Part shown: in pieces, positions 19,215-27,234 of the stretch | Layout: every line of letters begins with the position of its first letter | How positions within the stretch are numbered: position 1 is the stretch's first letter | Assembly: GCF_001039355.2 (NCBI RefSeq) | Contig: NW_019773781.1 | Span: 7,109 to 34,342 of the forward strand | Origin: Lingula anatina | Lineage: Eukaryota > Brachiopoda > Lingulata > Lingulida > Lingulidae | Direction of reading: 5' to 3' | Length of the DNA stretch: 27,234 nt | Translations under genes and position numbers: made by a program | The notes under the pieces: generated by a model | What the model was told of the DNA's origin: nothing | What the model saw: the letters and a program-made list of their open reading frames with translations, nothing else | Database searches by the model: none

Positions 19215-19250
19215 ATGCCTCCAAAAGGCAAGAGAAAGAAGCTTACATAG
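19215..19250 (+). CDS. Very short basic frame MPPKGKRKKLT after the TATA promoter
   Basis: The first clear ATG after the promoter, about 110 bp downstream of the TATA box, opens MPPKGKRKKLT and meets TAG. Basic starts of the MPPK...KRKK kind are seen in many nuclear and transposon-coded proteins, so this could be the broken N-terminus of such a gene. The purine-rich sequence after the stop (aggaggaagaagaaagaag) could have continued it in the past. Function unknown; low confidence. Confidence 0.2.
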   Translation: MPPKGKRKKLT

Positions 19251-19621
19251 TAGAAAGAAGGGAGGAGGAAGAAGAAAGAAGAGGAGAACAGGAAGCAAAA
19301 TTGATGCACACCGTCAATACGTCACCAAAAACGTATGAGGCAAGTGTGAAGTAAAACTGACGCAAAAGGGACTACATTCGCCGTACGTTGCATTCCCTTC
19401 GTAAGTGGTGAGTGTGTGCCATGTACACAGGAAGCAAGACAAACTCAAGAAATGAGTACAAATTCCACGGCCATCGCTCCTTGCAATTAGCGTCCGTGCT
19501 TGAAAGGGCATCTCATGTGACCCTTGTGACTCGCAAGGTAGACTTCCCTCAACCTCTACGACCTCTACGGCCTCCGCAACACCCAAATATCGCAGGGGAC
19601 GTACGTCCACATAATGACCAC

Positions 19622-19675
<54 letters not shown>

Positions 19676-20157
19676 GTCGACGCTCGATATCTACATATTT
19701 TAAGTCAAGTTTCCAAGTCCTAACTCTCCGTAACTGCGTCTGCTCTGTATTCCGACGCTCCCTATCTTCTTCTTGTCTTTTCTCTTCATCGGATATCAAT
19801 TCAGATATCTTATATACGCATTTCCTATCTTTGTTAACCTCAGCGTTAAACAATAAGCTAGATCGCCACATTACCCGAGAACTACTGCACCACAACACAT
19901 TACATCATATGACCCCATACGATCTTTATGTCAGACATAGCATAATAACGACACGTGCTTCTACGGGGTAGTCAATGTGACACGTAGTAATTCATTATTA
20001 TACGTCATTTTTCTATTTGTAAATTTTAAAGAATTTTAACGAATTACAAATAAGAGCAAAACGTTATCCAGGGGATACATCAGCTTATTCAGAGGATAAA
20101 GTTGTCCGCTCGAAATAGGTGGGATAAATGTGCTATCATGCTGTTAAATCATCAAAA
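19251..20157. other. Gap: no gene seen
   Basis: Holds a purine-rich stretch (19254-19300), the palindrome ggacgtacgtcc (19597-19608), the TA microsatellite at 19627-19673, and AT-rich sequence. Frames on both strands across the microsatellite read as IYIYIY and are artefacts. Confidence 0.4.
19627..19673. repeat. (TA)n microsatellite
   Basis: About 23 uninterrupted TA units, within the enlarged ankyrin-gene intron. Confidence 0.95.
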
Positions 20158-20390
20158 ATGGCGAACCTGCTTGCTTTGGGAGAAAATCCTATGAGATTTC
20201 ACAGGCGTGGAATGATTAGAAAGAGGATTTTAGAGGATGTGTGTTTGCTTTTGATGCTTTAAGTGATACTGAATCAATAGATTACATAACAGACTTTATC
20301 AAAGTTGACATCGCTTCTGCTACGAACAGAAAACATTTAATCTCCGTGAGAGACCAATCATCTTTTATTTTACTAAAACATACCTTTTAA
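20158..20390 (+). pseudogene. Possible Harbinger-like transposase remnant
   Basis: An ATG opens MANLLALGENPMRFHRRGMI and RKRILEDV, then the frame breaks. In the next frame FDALSDTESIDYITDF appears. The order of a basic R.R..I segment, then LSD.E.I..Y, recalls the N-terminal part of PIF/Harbinger transposases. No DDE motif is seen and the text decays after about 75 residues. The words tatcatgctgtt occur near 20134 and 20508, and cctggccctgggggataaag near 20631 could be an old end. A chance resemblance is quite possible. Confidence 0.25.
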
Positions 20391-21402
20391 ATCGACCAAA
20401 AAAAAATCTACACTGCTATTGACAGAATCTGCTAAACGTGCCAAGTCAGCCATTTTGTTAAAAAGTATGTCACGACCTTGCCCTTCAACTGTAAACATTG
20501 GTTTACTATCATGCTGTTTATCCAGCCTTTGTGAAACACAAATTTATACAGAAGATAACTGTCCAGAGAATAAGATATTTATACCATGGGTAGTGTTAAC
20601 CATAGGATAGCCTTTCCAGCCTTGATGAAACCTGGCCCTGGGGGATAAAGTTTGGCACCACCATATTTACATGATCTTGCATTCGTATCAGTTAACTACC
20701 CCCCCCCCCCCCAAACACACACACACAAACACACACACAATTACGCTTTTCCGACAATTTACGCCATGTAAGGCTTGACTTATCACATATTGTGCCAATT
20801 CCTTTAACTAGCCTTTTTAATATCTTCCTCGTTCAATTGTAAGCACAAATTTAGCACAAGTGAAGTATTTACCCTGCTTTAAAAAAGAAAATAAAATATA
20901 AAAAATGTGTTTGAGGTGAAAACATTCATAAATGCATACTATGCTTGTCAAATTATCCAAACAAAACTAGGACGCCAGAAAAGTACCTTTGATGAAAAGG
21001 CTTTTATAAGAAAAAATGTTACCAGTTTTAAGATATATGGAATGGAACACGTCTCAAATCAAAGATTCAGCAAGAAATTCATATGATTATCTTGAAATTT
21101 ATTGTAAAACACCTAGACAAGAAACAACTGTATGATTTCTATGTGAGGTTCTACGCTGGTAATTTTGAGGAATTTTCATCCTAAAACCAAATCTGGGATC
21201 TCCCACTTATTTAAAAATTGATATATGAAGATAAGCCTGAAAATGGATTATTTGAAAAGAGGGGATAATGAGGCATAGATATGAGAAGATAATGTAGTTA
21301 TATACAGGAACATATGTTAAAAGCACAAATGCATTTAAGAAAGCATCCTTTTGATCAAATGTGACGATCTACAATGTAGTGAAATGGAGAAACAGTACGT
21401 AC
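20391..21402. other. Gap: intron, no exon seen
   Basis: A poly-C run followed by a CA-rich stretch is at 20699-20740. The rest is AT-rich. A plus-strand frame at 20419-20610 is not supported by any motif. Confidence 0.4.
20699..20740. repeat. Poly-C and (CA)n simple repeat
   Basis: C14 followed by aaacacacacacacaaacacacacaca. Confidence 0.95.
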
Positions 21403-21532
21403 CCCAAACTTATCCTTGCCGTTGACGTCATAACTACCAACGCTCAGAAGTCGTTTCACCCCGTCAGTATCACCACAGTACAGAGCCAGATCCAGTTGTG
21501 ACATGCCCAGATGGGATAGAAGAAAGACGAAT
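21403..21532 (-). CDS. First visible ankyrin exon of the ankyrin-Death gene
   Basis: Minus strand, GTACGT donor at the 3' side. The last 35 codons read GMSQLDLALYCGDTDGVKRL then LSVGSYDVNGKDKFG and match exon 699-803 in length, phase and pattern (LDLALYCGDTDGVKRLL). The exon start differs: where the paralogue has TATCAG just before GCCATG, this copy has CATCTG, so that acceptor is lost. The nearest usable acceptor is TTCTTACAG at 21533, adding 25 bases before GGCATG. Translation could start at the ATG (21502-21504), making the extra bases 5' UTR. Its next partner, 17017-17116, is frameshifted. Confidence 0.7.
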
Positions 21533-23918
21533 CTGTAAGAAGACTTCAGAGGAGTGCTTTATGACATACCATTATATTTTTTAACTTACGCATGAAACAT
21601 TGGTTTTACATGTTTGCACTTGAGCGTGTTCGCTGAATGAATTTTATGGGTTTGCTATCTTTCATCTACCTTACAAACACTTTTTCCTTTAAACCGTAAT
21701 TGGTAGACGGTATTAAATGACTTGTTGGATCATGCTGTACTCACTACATGAGATAAGACACAATCCAGAAATATGGTTCTGCAGTGTGTTTGCATTGTGT
21801 ACATTTGCGGCTAAAAGCCTGAGAGACCATTTCTAGCTTACCAATTAATCAACTTCGCCAGATACAATTTATTTTATGATATTATAATGATAAAAAGTCT
21901 GCTGCTTCCCTTTATTGTCAGGAATCTAGGGGAATACCAGTTTTTTTTAAAGAGGCGATAACCTTTTTAGTCAAAAGAATATAAAGAAAAAAATCCTTCT
22001 GCTTTTCATACGTTCATATATCACATTTGAATTTCAAAACGCTGTTGAGACTAATGTATGAACAAAAAGTCTATAACTTTTACATTTGTATTCAAGTGAA
22101 CAAAGTTAAGAAATAATGATAGGTTATAAAAAATTCAAAAATTGTGTCTAGTGCACCCGCCTGTCGAAGTAATCTGATAATATTAAAGTGCCTTATCAAC
22201 ATACTATCTGACTTGTTCTAATAACGAAACATTATAATTTCCGGAGATGATCATACACACAAAAAATAAATAATTTCAATAAATAAAATAAATAAATAAG
22301 TAAAACAGGTAAATTTCCTCATTTATTTTCAAACAATATCGATGTAATCAACTTATCAAAACACCTTTCGTGTCAAGAAATCTGAATTAAAGTCAGACCC
22401 TTAAAATAGAATTGGACAGTGAAATATATAAAACATGCCTTAATCAGCAACACTATATTCTAACACAAGCGCTCTACCTACATGTAAAAATGTTAAAGAG
22501 ATAACAATTGTTCGTTTTGGCAAAAATAAGTTAATTTTCCTGGGGTTAACAACAATTTCCCACTGTTACAGCTTTCAAAGTAAGTCTTTTCTGTTTGTAA
22601 TGGAATCTTATGAAACTGTCCTTAAGGGATTGTTTCAGAGGATGGCCACCTATGGAGGTCACGCGATCTGATGCCAAGCACTGGTTCCAGAATAATTGCG
22701 ATGACTGCTTTTTGTGTTAAAATAAAACTCATTATATCTCTTTGAATTGTTTATAATGTATCTATTGTACAATATGAATCTCACACAAGTGGCTAAATGT
22801 TATACTGTAAAGGAACACTTTATGGGATTTTACTAACCAAAATGAATTTCTGAAGATCATCGTCACATATATGGAGATTCCCTAGTCATATTCATCTACT
22901 GTAAGCTTTGTATATATTTACTTTTGCTAATTTCAAGATTTCTAACCACCCTCTTTCATGGTCACATCTTAATTTCCCACTAAATATTCACAGATGTGTA
23001 TCTGGTTAAATTGTCAGCAAAAGTCCACATATACATGTATGATATAATATATGGTCTTTGTGCAGGATACTTTTAAACGGGCGGGTGGTCCAATTGAACT
23101 GGCTGCCTATGCTTATATAAAATAATTATCTCATATTTAAACTTATCATGACTACCATCTTGGACCTAAATAGAGAAGGACAAGTAACGCGGCATCTTCC
23201 TTTGAAGCTATGTGCGTTCGGGTAAACATTCGCCCATTGTCTCACATAATCTGTTTTGATAGCTCCACGGGCGTCTGAACAGCTTATTATTAAGGTACGC
23301 GAGCTCTGCTTCAGTGCATTTCTATTGTTTCTCTGCATTGATAACGCAATTTCTCGCAGTCCCTCGTGGTTGCTATGATACAGCATTGCCACCATCTTGC
23401 CGTTGCGAGCACACAGGTTTCCGTCAACACGTGGAAATTTATTGAGGGGTTTTCGGCATCTTTCCCCCGTTACCTCATAAAAACGGGTTGTGAAGTTTGT
23501 CTGCAATACTTGCTGTCTTTTCCTGTCCGTGAGACAGTCTCTGACAGGACAGGAATACGCACCCAATGACCGGAAATCTCCTTCCTACATGTAGCTGTGA
23601 CACCCCGGAAGATCAATCAAATTTACACAGGTAAGTTTTTCGCACGTTTTCTTAAATGGCACGTATTCATTTGACATCAACGATTGGAAATCATGCTTAC
23701 GCAGCCGCTGGCGTGTATGTACTGATCTTATCACGTGCAGAAGTCACTTTGACAATGACCAAACACAGGTGTCAATTAAACCAGATTGCCTAGTGTCACA
23801 AACCAATCGTGATTGTCATCGATCTGCTTGTTAAATTGTTAAAGGAGCAGCCGTGTCAGATGACATTTACTATTTAAGGTAGAGTTAAGAGAAGGTTAAG
23901 TCAGACAACTATTGCAAA
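21533..23918. other. Gap: no gene confirmed
   Basis: AT-rich region with A-rich stretches near 22260-22310. A GC-richer part at 23126-23566 is open on the minus strand for 146 codons but has no recognisable domain. It contains aagatgg words (minus strand, gcaagatggtggc and ccaagatggtag), which resemble YY1/initiator sites. It may be the promoter zone of the plus-strand gene starting at 23919. 5' exons of the ankyrin gene could lie here but were not recognised. Confidence 0.4.
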
Positions 23919-24058
23919 ATGTACGGGAAGGACGACTTTGTATTCTTTTTAGACGATGATGATGCGGAATGGGCAGAAATTTTAGAATCAAGTTTTGATT
24001 TGGGCGACGATGAGGGTGACTTTGTTCCAGAGCCTGTACCAAAAAAAAAAAGAAAGAA
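23919..24058 (+). CDS. Exon 1 of uncharacterised YVAGY-type protein
   Basis: ATG in a fair context (gcaaaATGt) opens 46 codons plus two bases, ending at a GTATGT donor. It reads MYGKDDFVFFLDDDDAEWAE, then ILESSFDLGDDEGDFVPEPV and PKKKRKK. The N-terminus is strongly acidic with aromatic residues, then a Lys/Arg run that may be a nuclear localisation signal. The donor splits the last Lys codon, completed by G at 24280. An A11 run lies just before the donor. Confidence 0.65.
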
Positions 24059-24279
24059 GTATGTATATAAATTTAATTACGTTTTTAATTTAAGATCTTA
24101 GAATTAGAGAAAATGCATTGCGTTGGTTATTACTTTTTTAATGTACAATGTTGGCCAGTGTCACATCTGATCTTACAATCTGTCAATTTGATGTCATGCT
24201 GCTCAAAAGAGACTCAAAAGCTTTACCACAGACTTGTTTTTCTATATGATACATTATTTTTTTTTTATTTTTACTTTAG
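24059..24279 (+). other. Intron of the 23919-25316 gene
   Basis: GTATGT at 24059 and a strong pyrimidine tract ending TTTTTACTTTAG at 24279. The AT-rich interior reads openly in one frame by chance, so a start at 24113 is not accepted. Confidence 0.7.
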
Positions 24280-25316
24280 GTACAAAAGCAAACCTGCACT
24301 ATCCCCTGGTCGGAAGTCTGACCTTACAAGATCTAGGTTTGAAGAGGTTGTTTTTATGTTGGTCTTAGTCGGGATCCAGGAAGTAATAGACAACCAAATC
24401 TACAGTATTACCAAGACAGGTAGAAGTGTCATTGCTGTCTTGTCTGCTTTCAAGTCAAAGCTTGTCTGTTTGCCTGAGTGGTTCAGGGGTTTTCTTTGGG
24501 AGGCAGTCACCGCTGGGGACAGGGAGGCATTGCCAAGCAGGCAGAAGGACAAAGTTTGGACCAAGTTCCACAAGTTAAGGACATTACCTGATTTTACCAC
24601 CAAAGGAATGGATTTTCTAAGAAACACTTCAGAACATAGCGACTGTGATGAACTCACAACCAGGCAGGCTTTTCAGGTTTTATTAAGGTCTTCCTTTGAC
24701 CAGGTGATCAAGTATAGGGAAGACATGGACAGAAAAAAATGAGTGTGACAAAGAGTAAAATGACAGACAGTGAACAGCAGACCCTTCGATATGTGGCAGG
24801 ATATATGTGTCAAAAATTGTCAAAAAATGTGAACTAAAGAGCTTGCAGTATGCTGCTATAATAAAAACATGGTTTAGAAAAGACAAGCCATCCTCAGATA
24901 GTGCAGCATATCTAAAGGTGTCAAGACAGTGGACTGAGATGGTTGACAGAGGAGGACTGTGTCATGTTACCGACATTCTGTTTCTGTTTGTGCGTTTGCT
25001 TGAGGAGGTGGTGAGGGAAGTATTCTCCGAGGAAAACACATTTTTTTATCACAACCATGGGGATCTCCGTGAAGGAATTATGAACTTGGCCTTACAAAAT
25101 AAAGCTCTCATGAATTATTGGGAAGAACTAACTGCTGGTGAATCAGACAAATTAAAAAGGGACCTTTTTGGCATGTTTGTGAAATTATATATTACCATTA
25201 GGGGCCACTCATTTAGCAGACAGCTTAAAGAAAAGTACCAAGAATCTGTGTCTGCATCTACGAAAGAAAAAGGATTGAGAAAGTCTCTCAAAAGGAAGAG
25301 TAGAATTACAGCTTGA
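24280..25316 (+). pseudogene. Exon 2 of uncharacterised YVAGY-type protein, two frame breaks
   Basis: Starts after TTACTTTAG and runs KYKSKPALSPGRKSDLTRSR, then helices such as FEEVVFMLVLVGIQEVIDNQ and SVIAVLSAFKSKLVCLPEWF, to a stop at 24740. One base back, the frame continues from the A7 run (24733-24739): MTDSEQQTLRYVAGYMCQKL. A second break is in the A6 run 24822-24827, after which KCELKSLQYAAIIKTWFRKD, MVDRGGLCHVTDILFLFVRL and MFVKLYITIRGHSFSRQLKE lead to a KRKSRITA end at 25314. Each break would be mended by one more A. YVAGY, D/RGGL and the IRGHSF tail recall repeat-rich, transposon-derived families of invertebrates, but no DDE motif is seen. Function unknown. AATAAA lies at 25682-25687. 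Confidence 0.65.
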
Positions 25317-27234
25317 ATTATTACCTAGATTTTCAACAAACAGACTATGATCTTGTGCATTTATAACATTTGGGTTTTTTCACTTAGCAATTAAGATCTT
25401 AATTAGGAATTTCATCTAGGTTTACATTATTTTTAATTAGTTATTTAAGAGTCAATTTTGTCGTATTAGTTTGGTAGAAAATAATACACCAGGTACCAAA
25501 ATATGGCTTTCTGTTTTCAGTAACTGAAAAGCAGTCATAATTCAAGAACTTATTATAAGTATTTATAATATTTGTTTTTTTTCAGTCAGCAACTATCTTT
25601 CATTTATATTTCGTTTTATTTTTCATTAAAAGTTACCCGTTTATAATATGAGGTTAATTTCACCAATACTGATCTTATGGTAATAAAAAATGCATATATT
25701 TGATATAAAAAAAAATCTTTTTATTTCTTTTCACTTCCTTTTTTTTTACACAACTTTAAATAATAAAAGATTTGACAAATAAGACGCATATCACTGCAAG
25801 AGGGTCAATGTCAAATGTGAGTATGAATTTTATCAGGATCAGATTTTATAAACCTGTAGTTAGTGTATTCTGAGGTAATTGAATATGCAATTTCAATCAA
25901 GCAAGCAAGAAAAAACTGTCTAAACATATAATCCATGTTTTTTACATGTGATTTTTTTCATTATAAGATAGGAAATATAAAACAACTTGAGTACATTCCA
26001 ATATTTATTATTAAAAAAGTAAACATTAAAATTTTTAAATGCTTGTTACAAAGCTAGTGATGATGAATATACAATACATGTGCAGTTTTCTTGTCTTGTC
26101 TCTTTTTGTGAAAGTCATGTTGGAGTTCTTTCCTATTTGTATCCAAGTAGTATTAACTTATTTATAAAAGGTATAAGCTAATTTCTCATTGACCTATGTG
26201 AATTACTGTCCAAATGTTTAATTAGTGAGTCTCCTCTTGGGCAATGGTGCATTGTCCAATTTTAACTTTCCGGCATCTTGTGAAGAGAATCTGGAAGAGA
26301 ATAAGAATGTTTTTATCACAAACTACTATACATGACAATTGCCTTTTTTACTTCTACTTGGACATTTGAGCCACAGGTAATTCCTTATCAAATGCATCTC
26401 AAGATTCTACCTGTCAGGTAGATTTTCCCTCTAGTTAAATTTACTTCCCTTGTTAGGCATGGACTTTCTAGATCATTATCAGCCAGGTAACTAAGCCGTC
26501 TGGCCCTTTGATGATTTGATAAAGCCAGCTAGGTGTTATCCAAAGGCATGTCTCAGGATTATTTCAAAGATTTCAAGCACCTGATAACAAGATAATGCAA
26601 TGTAGCAAGGCAATTACAGAGGTGAGACTCTTATCACAAATGTGATCAAGATCTACACTATAGCTAATAAGTCCCCGGTCACTTTAATAGCACACGCTGT
26701 CTACATCAGACGCGCTAATGCGCACGTCCCCGACAGTGTTAATGATAGGGGGATTACGATGGACAGCGCATGTTGCTCACAGCAGTAGGCACTGCCGCCG
26801 AAGTTAAACCGGTAATTAAGTCTTTAACTTGACTAAACATGTTTTGCTTTGTAACTTGCGTCCTTCAGTCTTGCTGTTGCGGAAGCGCCGGCGGGACATA
26901 TCTCCACCTTGCCGATATTTATCCCGACTCTCGACTTTAAAAGTATTATTGGTTTTGATTTTATCAAAGTCTTATTATATCAGAAAACCTGCATATTTTC
27001 ATACGTTAAGAGAATTATAGAAACTGTAGAAAAAGCTACTCGTACATCAGGGATAAAAAACAACACCTTGCAGCACTATTACCTATTATTCATCACCAGA
27101 AGTTACTGTTTCACTTTTTTCTCCCAAATTACAAAGTCTGATGACAACTGAAAGCCTTTAGCCATACCTCAGGGCAGTGGGAGATAGTCTGGATTTGATT
27201 AAATGTAATAAAAGTATATTTTGAAGAATTTTCC
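25317..27234. other. Gap: 3' flank and intergenic, no gene seen
   Basis: The first part is probably 3' UTR of the plus-strand gene, with AATAAA at 25682-25687 and 25762-25767. The palindrome TCTACCTgtcAGGTAGA is at 26406-26422. A GC-richer patch near 26670-26830 holds no exon I can support. Short plus-strand frames at 26829-27151 are unsupported. Confidence 0.4.

Noticed and set aside
19412-19898. Frames on both strands across the TA microsatellite
   Set aside because: They read IYIYIY from the (TA)n run and have no support outside it.
23126-23566. 146-codon open frame on the minus strand
   Set aside because: No recognisable domain, no clear splice or promoter signal of its own, and mixed composition. 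It lies in a GC-richer zone, where long frames arise more easily, and is probably upstream region of the plus-strand gene.
24113-24279. In-frame start upstream of exon 2 of the 23919 gene
   Set aside because: The stretch ends in a strong pyrimidine tract and TTTAG acceptor that joins exon 1 in frame; the open reading is chance read-through of the intron.

Overview
The window looks like AT-rich nuclear DNA from an animal, most likely a marine invertebrate. A mollusc is my best guess, from the style of the dispersed repeats and the frequent tacatgta words. Genes are split into short exons with GT/AG introns, poly-pyrimidine tracts and AATAAA hexamers. There are microsatellites, a LINE, a Tc1/mariner element and several MITE-like repeats. 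No operons, Shine-Dalgarno sites, tRNA, rRNA or CRISPR were seen. Exon calls rest on reading frame, splice signals and motifs; no transcript or database search was possible.

Minus strand: a gene of ankyrin-repeat exons, read from high to low coordinates, runs 21403-21532, 17017-17116, 14701-14799, 14144-14242, a linker exon at about 13598-13752, and a last exon 11887-12138 carrying a Death domain. A second copy of its first two ankyrin exons lies at 699-803 and 483-579, where the paralogue leaves the window on the left. In both copies the second ankyrin exon has an out-of-frame length (97 and 100 nt, against 99 nt for the intact exons). Between the copies lie exons of one or more unrecognised minus-strand genes: 10869-10922, 10065-10262, 9011-9242, 8526-8693 and 5736-6049. 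The first has a compact E-box/CCAAT promoter.

Plus strand: one two-exon gene at 23919-25316 encodes an uncharacterised protein of roughly 390 residues. It has an acidic and then basic N-terminus and a YVAGY-type C-terminal region that recalls transposon-derived families. Its frame is broken twice, each time in an A run.

Mobile DNA: a 1730-bp Tc1/mariner element (15268-16997) sits in one copy of the duplicated block, and the other copy supplies the empty site. A 5'-truncated LINE of L1/Tx1 type (about 17880-19015) lies in the enlarged intron of the ankyrin gene, beside a TATA promoter with a palindromic E-box. Also present are a 168-bp MITE (1071-1238), an inverted-repeat pair around 6638 and 8092 enclosing another repeat, a dispersed repeat at 3935-4168 and 7107-7630, a weak Harbinger-like remnant near 20160-20390, and several local duplications. 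The rest is intergenic or intronic AT-rich DNA in which I see no gene.
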